Made by a program: the position numbers and the translations under genes. Below, piece after piece: positions 14,201 to 23,128 of a stretch of DNA of 64,000 bases. The notes beneath the pieces were generated by a model. That model searched no databases. It saw nothing but the letters and a program-made list of their open reading frames with translations, and had not been told where the DNA came from. Each line of letters opens with the position of its first letter. Within the stretch, counting starts at the first letter, position 1. Origin of the DNA: Branchiostoma floridae (Eukaryota > Chordata > Leptocardii > Amphioxiformes > Branchiostomatidae); NCBI RefSeq assembly GCF_000003815.2, contig NC_049979.1, positions 23,989,659 through 24,053,658 of the forward strand. The letters are read 5' to 3'.

Positions 14201-15247
14201 TAATTGTGGTTTCTGATTTACTGGTGTTTGAACTGAGTTAGGTGTGAAATGGACCAGGTGTGAAATGGAGCCAGTTGAGTGTCGCGCAGTGATCCGGTTT
14301 TTGTATTTGAAAGGACGCACACCAAAGGAGACCTTTGATGAAATGAAAGAAATTTATGGTGATGATGCCCCATCATATGACCTTGTAAAACGCTGGCCTC
14401 CTGAATTCAAACATGGCCAGAAGTCTGTGGAAACAGCTCCCAGACCTGGTCGTTCCTCTTCTGCCATTGATGAGGCATCTGTTGGAGGAGCAACCTGAGG
14501 TGTCCTACAAAAACGGTGTCCAGAGCTGCATCAGACGATGAAAGAAATGCATAACTCTGGGTGGTTCCTATGAAGAGAAAGACTAATAACTGTGCCAAGT
14601 TTCATTAATCTCCTGCTATGGGAAATGAGTCAGAGTTATTACTTATTGAACGCCCCTCGTACTTGTATATACTGTGTGTTTTTATGAGCCCTGGAAGATT
14701 AGCTCAATAAGCTAAAGGGCATCTCAATGAACTCAATAAACTCAACTCACCTGTACCCCCGGCAGGTGTGCCTGTACTCCGGCAGCTGCAGATGTCCAGG
14801 AGCCTGTTCCCTGGGGAAGCGGACATCCATGTGGAAGACTTATTACAGGTAAGTTTTCAGTTGTGGAGACAGAAACAAGGGAAGGCCTGACAGATGGATG
14901 CAAATATTTTGCATATTGTGTAAATACTGTACATAGCATCTGTCTTCTCCGTCATGTCCAGTGGAAAGATGGCTCTTTAGTGAGCTAATCTAGTTCAAAA
15001 TCCCTGTCACTTTCTCTCATGAACCATGATATTGTAAACAAGTTTCTTGTTCTTCCAGGTGAATGAGAGAAGACAGTACCAGTCTACTGCAGGTCGGTGG
15101 ATGGACTACAATTTCCTGATGGGAATAAGTCCCGAGCCTTCTCTGACATTCCCACCACACCTTTCTGACATCTTGTCTAAACTTGATGCAGAGATTGACC
15201 AAAAGAAAAATGAGAAAAATAAAATGCTCACTATAGAAGGACTATAA
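11298..15247 (+). CDS. YqaJ-type (lambda-exonuclease-like) nuclease gene
   Basis: Six exons join in phase: 11298-11477, 12108-12272, 12614-12733, 13208-about 13412, 14766-14848 and 15059-15247, giving about 313 residues. The protein carries the YqaJ viral recombinase / PD-(D/E)XK core: RTEEWYELRRG and LTASRFGEALG (motif I region), GIDMERIIDEMYG, then CGASPDGK and LVEYKAP, which supply the catalytic Asp and the E-x-K pair, then QGQMAFSGLPWCDF. In phages this fold degrades dsDNA ends; in animals its role is unknown. The first exon has no upstream Met, so either translation starts at the Met at 11322 or an upstream exon was missed. The donor at 13412 is weak and was chosen because its phase fits the next exon. 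All catalytic motifs look intact, and the introns show it is a settled nuclear gene. Confidence 0.8.
12889..12913. repeat. GGT trinucleotide repeat
   Basis: A short run of GGT units, broken once, lies in an intron of the YqaJ-type gene. Confidence 0.8.
13518..13618. repeat. 18-bp minisatellite, about five copies
   Basis: A unit close to GGTACAGACACTACTGGG is repeated about five times with small changes (GGGATAGGGACACTACAG in later copies). It lies in the intron that follows exon 4 of the YqaJ-type gene, about 100 bp past the proposed donor. Confidence 0.85.
14081..14659 (+). mobile_element. internally deleted mariner element
   Basis: The ends read CGAGGGGCGTTCAATTAGTA and TACTTATTGAACGCCCCTCG and are flanked by TA on both sides, the target duplication of Tc1/mariner. 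An open frame from 14244 to 14498 encodes only the N-terminal helix-turn-helix part of a mariner transposase (VIRFLYLKGRTPKETFDEM, then a PRPGR linker). At about 579 bp against the usual 1.3 kb, it lacks the DDD catalytic region and cannot be autonomous. It sits in the intron before exon 5 of the YqaJ-type gene. Confidence 0.9.
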
Positions 15248-15449
15248 CAAACAATAGCATATTGTTGTTGAAGGAAATTTATTTTTTCTTTAATTTTAAA
15301 ATCTTTGATCATGTGTAGTCTATATCTATGTTTGACTTTAGAGCAAGTGTGTATATACTGTAGAATATACTTAGACCTAACATTACAATTACTCAGGGTA
15401 CATTGACGAATGCATTGGATGATTGACAGTGAGTTAAGTGTCCATTTAT

Positions 15450-15669
15450 ACTCTCCAAGCAGAGGTTAGGCTCCGGCTAGTTGTTTTTTTTACATCTTTT
15501 GAGGCATTTTTATTTGGCGTTCTATTTTATCAGGGTTTTTTTTTATCCACAAGCCAAAAAGAAGACATTAAGAAAACCTGACAAAATAGCACTGTTGCCA
15601 TAAGAATGCTTAAAAATGCGTCAAAGCAAGGTCAAAGCTAGTCAAAGCCTAACGTCGGCTTGGTGAGTA
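15450..15669. mobile_element. MITE with TACTCTCCAAGC ends
   Basis: The left end (TACTCTCCAAGCAGAGG, then TTAGGCT) and the right end (AGCCTAACGTCGGCTTGG, then TGAGTA) are inverted copies over about 24 bp with four or so mismatches. Further imperfect pairing continues inward, for example CTATTTTATCAGG against CCTGACAAAATAG. There is no coding capacity and no clear target duplication. Its outer TIR matches the palindrome at 17518-17625. Confidence 0.6.
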
Positions 15670-15897
15670 ATGTATTTTGACCTTCAATGATGTACAGTGT
15701 GAGAATGTCAATATTGGTGAAATATATTGTTATGTAACAGAAAGAGAACACCAAAACCTAACATTGTACCTTTGACAATGCATACATTTATATTGCAATT
15801 ACAAACATGTGTATTGTTGAAAATCTATATATAGATATTTTGTATTTTAGTGTTATTTTGTTGAAGCTTCAAGAGTTGAATGTTCTGATAGTATGTA

Positions 15898-15900
<3 letters not shown>

Positions 15901-15928
<28 letters not shown>
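15901..15928. repeat. TA microsatellite
   Basis: Fourteen uninterrupted TA dinucleotides. Confidence 0.95.
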
Positions 15929-15932
<4 letters not shown>

Positions 15933-17517
15933 GTTTCATGTATTCGTTTTTAAAAAGAGAACAAAGGATTTCTTTTGTGGACTTTTCAGTACTAAATGTT
16001 ATCTTTTGCATTCCAGTTTGAAACTGCCAATTACCTCAAAAGATGCTCAGGACATAATAAAATGTAGTACGTAATTAACATTTAGATTTATTTTTAAGAA
16101 ATGTTTTGAAAGAAGTTAAAAGAAAAAATATGTGTTTTTATTTGCGCATTTGTTTTTATTTCTATATTTCTGTTTTATATTGGTTGGTTTACATAAGGTT
16201 ACCTTGTCACTTAATGTAGTATCAATGGCTGCCGGATGCTTGTCGAATTTCCGATGTTGATTTCTGTAAAATCGTGTCAGGAAATTACATGCGTTCGTCT
16301 TAGGCACTTGATTACGGACATCCCAATGGGAGTAAAATCAGCCCAATTTCCGGAACTGCAGGTGACTGTAGCACGTGCACAGGAATATATTCACTGCTTG
16401 TAAATGTCACCATGTCGTTTTATCGAGCACTAAGGGGTTTAAATATCCTTGACTACCCCTGCGCTTCAGGAGGTTAAAAAAGAATCCTTGGTTCAACCCT
16501 CATAGGCCCGTTCACCTCCGTCAAACATGGAAATACAAAATAACACGTAATTACGTAAAAGACGCAACTGTTTGACGGACATGCAGCTCTCTCATTGGTC
16601 GAACCGATGATTGTCATTCTGTCATTGGTTAAACTAGTGATTGATTGACAGGCAGGATCGGTCTGTTCTTCAGGAGTGTTGGATTGGAGGTGACCTTGGT
16701 GCTGAAATGTAAGTCCGACAATTCTACCTATCCAGTAACACGCAGTGTTGGTGCCTCGTTATGTCGACTTGTTTGAACTTATGTTTATTCATAACTTGAC
16801 ATACAAAGCCTAGATTGACCTGCATGTCGCTTTTCATTGTCCTTGAGGTCATGCGGGATCTGGAGGTCATAATTACGCATACGGCAACATAAACGATTTG
16901 TTTTCGGAATAGATTATATAGAAATGTAATTAACACCATACCTGCATGCAGGCAAAAATATCCACCAAGAACTATGTGTATAGTCTAGCTCATTGGAAGG
17001 CACATTTGCATTTATCATTCAAAATCGCTTTAATGGCTTTTCCATTCATACCCAATGTAGTATAACATGGCCATCATCCCTCAGCAAACCAGAACTGAAT
17101 ATTTCTTGTGATGAAAATCCATATAGTGTGACTACCTAGCCAGAATGCAGGCAGGGGAGCGAGCGAGACAGCGTACTAAAAAGTAAAATGGTTGGCATCG
17201 ATGCGAGTGATTACCCAATAGCCTGAATAGGGGAGTACTTAAATACGAATGATTTTAGACTACGTACAAAGTCGGAGACACTATGTACTTCAAAAGTGGG
17301 TATCTCGTAAAACTGCGATACGTTGGCGGCGTCGCTGCGTCCTAGTGATTTAACGCAGCTCTCAGGGAATTTCATCGATAAAAAACGAATCTTTGTACGC
17401 TTTGTTGTTTATACTTTACTGTCACACGTTTTGCACGATAGTTCCCATTATACAGTCAAGGGTAACACAAATTCAATTGCAACGCCGCCAACCTGCCGCA
17501 GTCCAGTAAAGATATCT

Positions 17518-17625
17518 GACTACTCTCCAAGCAGAGGGTGAGTCGCGGAGATAACGTTATAGTAGTAGTCGGAAAAATTACTACTACTATATCTCCGCGA
17601 CTCAAGCTCTGCTTGGAGAGTAGTC
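17518..17625. repeat. near-perfect palindrome, arms about 50 bp
   Basis: The left arm begins GACTACTCTCCAAGCAGAG and runs through GAGTCGCGGAGATA; the right arm is its inverse, ending CTCTGCTTGGAGAGTAGTC. Only a few changes separate the arms and the loop is very short. TCTGAC occurs just outside both ends and may be a target duplication. The outer sequence is the same as the TIR of the element at 15450-15669, so this looks like a collapsed copy of that family. Confidence 0.75.
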
Positions 17626-17636
17626 TGACGAAGTGA

Positions 17637-17720
17637 TAGCCTAGTATCCAGCTGTATTATAGCTCCCGAATCTCTTCTGTCCTCGACTCGGAAGCTATAT
17701 TACGGCTGGATACCAGGCTA
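17637..17720. mobile_element. 84-bp micro-MITE with 9-bp target duplication
   Basis: The inverted ends TAGCCTAGTATCCAGC and GCTGGATACCAGGCTA pair over about 28 bp with three mismatches. ACGAAGTGA flanks the unit on both sides as an exact 9-bp direct repeat. A second copy with the same end consensus lies at 38320-38389. Confidence 0.75.
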
Positions 17721-19921
17721 ACGAAGTGAACCCTTGGGCCACCAACAAAATCATGATTCCAGAATATACTAGTAAACTCGTCTGATTCAATCACCAAGTT
17801 GCTGTTGGCGCAATCAGTTCGGGCAAGGACGTTATATCAGATACAACGTCCTTGGTTCGGGCGAATGTTTTGTCGTTCCCCCATCTCCGCACACACTGTG
17901 TATCGGCACTTAACTCATGACCACCTACTGGGTCCCTACTTACCCCCCGTCTGTGAAAACGCGATAAGGACAAGAGGTAATTTAAAAGGTGTGAAATGCC
18001 TAATGTAAATGCCACTCCCAGAAGGCGAGGGAAATGCGTCTGCGTGATGACCATCAGTGATCTGTAGAAAGACTGCTCGTCCTTGCCAGTACTGGGAGAT
18101 TTTGATCCTGATTTCGACCTGAACTACAATCTGCTATTCCGTAAATACTGGTTAGGAGCCCAGAGTCTGAGACAACCTTCTGTCGTGCAGAAATCCTTGC
18201 GTCGCCGTTGGAATTCAAATATTTGGTAGGTACGACACAACATTCTCTGAGCATTCTCTAGTTTTGTACATGTATATGTTTTAACATATTTTCTGAGCAA
18301 ACAGATCGGGGTGTTTTCGGCTTTATCGGTAAGTAATTCTTACTGATAGTTTTCTTTCAATGTGCTTACTTTGCGAGTCGTCCACTGAAGACTGCACAAT
18401 TCGAAAGGCGAACCAATGAGCTTTTTTATCGTCGTTGATAAAAGCTCCTTGGGCGAATCGAACAAACGAGTACGCAAGTGAAAAGACGGCATATTCAAAA
18501 ACACGCCATAGCCAAACCTCTTCTTGGAAACAGTAACAAGTCTGACTATTCTTGGTCTAGCAACTTAAGCAAAGAATATCCTTCGACGATTCCTTTATTT
18601 TACGCATTTTTTAGGTTTTGTCAACTGGTACGGCTGAAATGTGTCACATTTTTCGACCGTAAGACTGAGCAAAGGGTGAACAAAAACACATCATGATGAT
18701 TAGCATACATTTGTTTTTTCTTCATGCATGCACCGCGATCCATGCGTGTTATATTTATACATGCACGGACTTTACGCCGTGGTGTAATGTTTACAAGGTC
18801 GTGTTGGCTAACATACAGTTGTGATGTACAGAAGACGTGAGAATGTTTGCGCATTTTTAGTAGACAGATACAACGCCTTCTCATCCGCAGGACAATTTTC
18901 TGTGTCGTTTCTGGTAAGCAATTAGGCACAAACATGTCACCAAAACAGTGATAAAGTACATGTATATAGATAGACAAGATACCCGAGGACCAAAAAGGAT
19001 ATATTATGTATTTTTTTTCCGGGAGATTTTTCAAATAGTTTAAAGTTGAGCACAAAAAGATCAATGGTAGGCATATTTTATGCTTTGTTTCAATCAACAA
19101 TGTTATATTATATTATAGAGAAATAGTTGCATGTCATAATGGATAGTTTGTTGAACACACACATTTGGTTAGATACTAGATTGTGATTGGTTAACAATTA
19201 TTTCCGTTAGGACACGGTAAGTAAATTTTGCATTGATCCTATCCTCTGTGGACGCCAAATTAAATGTAAGAGTGCGAATTGCGGAACAAAAATAAGACAA
19301 GACCCATCCCTTGAAAAGAGGCCAAAACTTTCAAAATAGAGGCCATACAACATTGTAACTAGAGTTGAAGCGACAAAACATGATATCACAACCAAGTAGC
19401 TTTTTATTATTCTGTACTCAAGAAATGACACTAGCGTGGTAGTCTATAGTATATTATCACTTACCAAGTTGGAAACTAGTACACTCAAGGCTAGCACATA
19501 GTGTCGCTCCACAACTTTCGAACAAGCGGTCTTCGACAAGTAAAATAAGGACATATTGTGGGTCTTAAGTGATCATGTTTTTTTTACAAGACGGGCGAAA
19601 GCAGTCATTCATGAAATTACTTGCTGGACAAATACGATGAAAGAGTTCTTATCTTCCATATGTACTTTGTTTCTCTCTATTTACGATAGCTATAAGAGAG
19701 AATCAAGATAAACAGCCGGCCTGGGGCAATATTTGTTCAGTAGCCAAGGACACTACATTATTTATCTAGTCACCAGGCGCCACCGGGCCGTATGGCGGGT
19801 GTCCCCGGTCGCTGTGACTACTACAGCCGGCAGGCCGACTTAGCCAGCCCCGGACATTTTGCCTACTGTCTTTAACATCTTCATGTGTTATGATGCTAGT
19901 ATTCAATGACCAGAGTTTGCC

Positions 19922-21311
19922 ATGTTTACAGAGAGAGACCTCACAGCCATGGGCCTTGACTGGAACATGTCTTGGAACTCGTCCGGTGTTGACTGTCCTG
20001 ACAAGTCGTACCAACTCAGGTTCTATGTGTACACCGTGGTTGAGGTGAGTTTACTATACGTAGTACGCAACTTACCGTTGCAATGGGCATTCAAAATCCA
20101 TCGTCTCTCCAAACACACACGTTATACTCTACATTTCACATGACTGTTTATACAACAACAAATATGGCACAGGAGAAACCCAGTATCAACTGGTAAGTAA
20201 CATGCAGTAATATTAATTCCAGGTCAACAATGTCAATAATTATTGGGGCTGTTGTAGGCCTGAGGTTGGCGACATAGTTATATCCAACTAATTGACCTAA
20301 ATCGTTATCATTTTGTTTGTTTCATATTGTTTGTGTAACATTTACAAACTCTATATATCTGTTCAGGTGATGATAGCGTTCCTGTCCATATTCGGGAACA
20401 CCCTGGTGTGCGTGGCTGTCCTGCGGGGGCGGCGACTCCGCACGCCGAGCAACCTGTTGGTCGTGTCCCTGGCTGTCGCCGACATCTGCGTTGGGCTTTT
20501 CGCCATCCCCTTCGCCATCGCTACAAGCGTCGGTCTGCCTCTTCACCCCTACGCTTGCTGTTTCACCCTATCCTTCATCATTATCACTACGCAAACTTCC
20601 ATATTCGGCATGCTGGCCATTGCCGTGGACAGATACATGGCGGTCGGGCTGCACCTGTCCTACGCCCGCCTAGCCACCACCCGCCGCACCTGCCTCACCA
20701 TCGCCGCCACCTGGGCGGCTGCAACCGTCATCGGGCTCGTCCCCATGGTGTGGCATCGTTCCCAGTCCGCCTTCATCTGCTGCTACTTCGAAGAAGTCAT
20801 CAACATGTCTTACATGGTGTATTTCAACTTCTTCGGGACTGTGCTTCCACCGCTGGTTGTGGTGGCTGCTATATACACGCGGGTGTTTCTCATTGCGCGG
20901 TCGCAACTGAAGAAGATATCCAAACTTAACATCGGTCTCAGCATTAGGGATCGTAGGATTGCCAAAATCAAGAGAGAACTTCGAGTGGCGGTCTCCCTGG
21001 CCATGGTTGTGGGAGCATTCGCCGCCTCCTGGTTGCCTCTTCACATCATCAACTGTATCAACTTCTTCACGACCACGAGAGTTCCAAACCAAGTAGTTCT
21101 CAGCGCCATAGTGTTGTCCCATGCTAACTCGGCTGCCAACCCAGTGATCTACACGTGGAGGTTAGAAGAATTCCGTAACGCCTTCAAAGCCATTCTGACA
21201 TCTTGGTGTCAGCAAACGTTTCGTCAAGACGAGGAACGTCATCTGAAACCTGTTCGCAGCTACGCTCAGTTGAACATGATAGAGATGCAAAAATCTCGCT
21301 CATTTCCATAA
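19922..21311 (+). CDS. adenosine-receptor-like GPCR
   Basis: Two exons, 19922-20044 and 20367-21311, join in phase 0 at GTGAGT and TTCAG to give 355 residues with seven membrane helices. The closest family I recognise is the adenosine P1 receptors: SLAVADICVGLFAIPFAI in helix 2, AIAVDRYMAV at the helix 3 DRY, MVYFNFF and LPPLVVVAAIY in helix 5, SWLPLHIINCINFF in helix 6 and LSHANSAANPVIY in helix 7. Adenosine-contact positions known from vertebrate receptors appear kept: Phe-Glu in loop 2 (CYFEE), Asn 6.55 (HIIN) and Ser-His at 7.42-7.43. The short N-terminus has N-glycosylation sequons (NMS, NSS) and the exon boundary falls early in helix 1. Loop 2 is shorter than in vertebrate A1. Coupling cannot be read from the sequence. 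Confidence 0.9.
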
Positions 21312-21416
21312 TATCAGAAGAAAACGTTCATTACAGACTCATGTGCGATAGGAACACAACAAACTTGAGATTTCTCTGTGCCAACCTGTCCGCAGCTACG
21401 CTCAGTTGAACATGAT
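21247..21416. repeat. 34-bp direct repeat, GPCR C-terminus and 3' flank
   Basis: Positions 21247-21280, in the last coding stretch of the GPCR, recur at 21383-21416 in the 3' flank with one mismatch (core CGCAGCTACGCTCAGTTGAA). Confidence 0.9.
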
Positions 21417-21547
21417 CCTCTGGTCAATCATGAATCACTCAGTGGAAGTCCGGAGGATGATTGACCATGATATGCTTATCTTAGCTTCGAATAAACTGCT
21501 TTTAGATATTTCTAATGTGTACATGTACTGTACAGCTGTACTCGTTA

Positions 21548-22520
21548 AGTATCACTTTGACAAGGAGTTGTTAAATGTGAAAACGGTGTAAAGACGGTAA
21601 CATGGGTGGGTATTATTATTATCCAATTTTGGAGGCTATAAAAGTCGAACCCACCTGTGAATACATCACTATTCCAAGCATGGACCTTCTGTCCAAAGCA
21701 AAAGATTTGAAAAATCCTTAATAAGGCCACAGCAAGTAAATTTTATGGATGACGTCAGCGCACGCATCAATTTTTGGATGATTTCAGAAGAAAAAAAATT
21801 TCATTTTTCTTCGAAGATGGTCAACATGACGAGAATGTACCAAAATGGACAAATATGTTGTGTTGTAGGTTAATGGTTGTACATGTACTTGTAGAAGTAA
21901 CACAAGCCAGGTAGCCATGACAGTAGTTACAGAAGTGAAACTAAAAATTTAGTTAGATAGTTGTAAAAGTGGCCCCAATAATGAAGCAATGAGTGTAGTG
22001 ATACCAGTCTACCACACTAGTGTCACCTTTACTACACTAGTTCACGTCTTTAATAAATAAATGCCCGATAGGCTGTGATACCATGTTTCCTCGCTTCAAT
22101 TTTTTTTACCGTTAATTGCATATATTTGGAAAATTTAGCCATCTTGTTTTTTTTCGCCCTATCTCACTATATTTACCATCTGCAGAGGATGTCATCCAAT
22201 GGACCATAAAATTTACTTGCTGTGGCCTAAGTTATACATTACTTAGTTGGTGAAACTCTGGAAAATGATTTGCCATCATATGAAACTGACTTAGCTACAC
22301 CTATGGATAAACTGGTTTAGATATCTTGGACATGCAATTGTGAAGTATTACTTTGATAAAGAATTGTTAAATGCAAATATGCTGACAAGAAGGAAATAAC
22401 TGTTGTGATAGGGCTGCTGGGGTGTGGGTATTATCATTATCCAGTTTTGGAGGAAATTAAAGTTGAACCCACGGCTATATGTGAATACATCACTGTTCCA
22501 AGCATGGATAGTCTTTTCAA
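21548..22520. repeat. diverged direct repeat of about 150 bp
   Basis: About 21548-21700 and 22350-22520 are similar in the same orientation. Shared landmarks are GTGAATACATCACT, TTCCAAGCATGGA and GTTGAACCCAC-type stretches. The copies are well diverged and a Harbinger-like MITE lies between them. Confidence 0.75.
21725..22227. mobile_element. PIF/Harbinger-like MITE, TAA target duplication
   Basis: The left end GGCCACAGCAAGTAAATTTT is inverted at the right end as AAAATTTACTTGCTGTGGCC. TAA flanks both ends (21722-21724 and 22228-22230), the TWA target of PIF/Harbinger elements. It is 503 bp with no transposase. Confidence 0.85.
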
Positions 22521-22724
22521 AGCCTGTCTGCCTACCTAGGCCAGGGATTGGGCCTTGCTCCTCTCCCCAATGTTCTTTTCCAAGCACAATTGTACCAGTA
22601 TCTCTTACTCTAATGCATGAATGCCTTTGATTGTATTAAGAACCATATATTTTCAATGTCTGAATGTCTGGAGTCTCTGGACTAAAAAACACAATGACAA
22701 TAATGGCATCTAAATTTGCAGCAT

Positions 22725-23128
22725 ATTTGAATCTTTACTCTTTGAATTTATGACATCAATCTGCACAACAGATTCAAAATGCTTGTAAGAAAGCAACTAT
22801 GATAAAGGAATGTTATGTGTAACATGCAAGCATTATGGCACATAGTAACAGTACTGTGCATGAACATGAAGTACTACAATGCAATTTGTTTGCACAATAT
22901 AATGCAGTACAGTCCATTGTAAATCAGCATTTGAATCTTTACTTTTTGAATTCATGACATAAATCTGAACAGATTCAAAATGCTTGTAAGAAAGCAACTA
23001 TGATAAAGGAATGTTATGTGTAACATGCAAGCATTGTGGCACATAGTAACATTAATGTGCATGAACATGAAGTACTACAATGTGATTTGTTTGTACAATA
23101 TAATGCAGTAGAGTCCATTGTAAATCAG
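22725..23128. repeat. 204-bp tandem duplication at Kelch 3' end
   Basis: 22725-22928 and 22929-about 23128 are two head-to-tail copies at high identity, including GATTCAAAATGCTTGTAAG and AACATGAAGTACTACAATG. The second copy ends at the stop codon of the minus-strand Kelch gene, so both probably lie in its 3' UTR. Confidence 0.85.

Larger units (their letters stand above)
15248..19921. other. intergenic: YqaJ-gene 3' flank to GPCR
   Basis: No gene recognised. An AATAAA at 16056-16061 could end the YqaJ-type transcript. The stretch holds a TIR element (about 15450-15669), a TA microsatellite, a palindrome (17518-17625), a micro-MITE (17637-17720) and a short hairpin at about 17824-17853 with AAGGACGTT arms. 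Short open frames elsewhere show no resemblance to known proteins. Confidence 0.5.
21312..23124. other. intergenic: GPCR and Kelch 3' flanks
   Basis: No gene. This holds a 34-bp copy of GPCR coding sequence (21383-21416), a diverged direct repeat split by a Harbinger-like MITE, and the first copy of a 204-bp tandem repeat that reaches the Kelch stop codon. Confidence 0.6.

Noticed and set aside
18410-18460. Hairpin GAGCTTTTTTATC / GATAAAAGCTC as a terminator
   Set aside because: A bacterial-style terminator has no meaning in this eukaryotic context; probably a chance or MITE-derived stem.
20408-21122. Frames of 150-173 residues overlapping the GPCR exon in other frames
   Set aside because: His/Arg/Pro-rich shadow translations; the GPCR frame has full family motifs.
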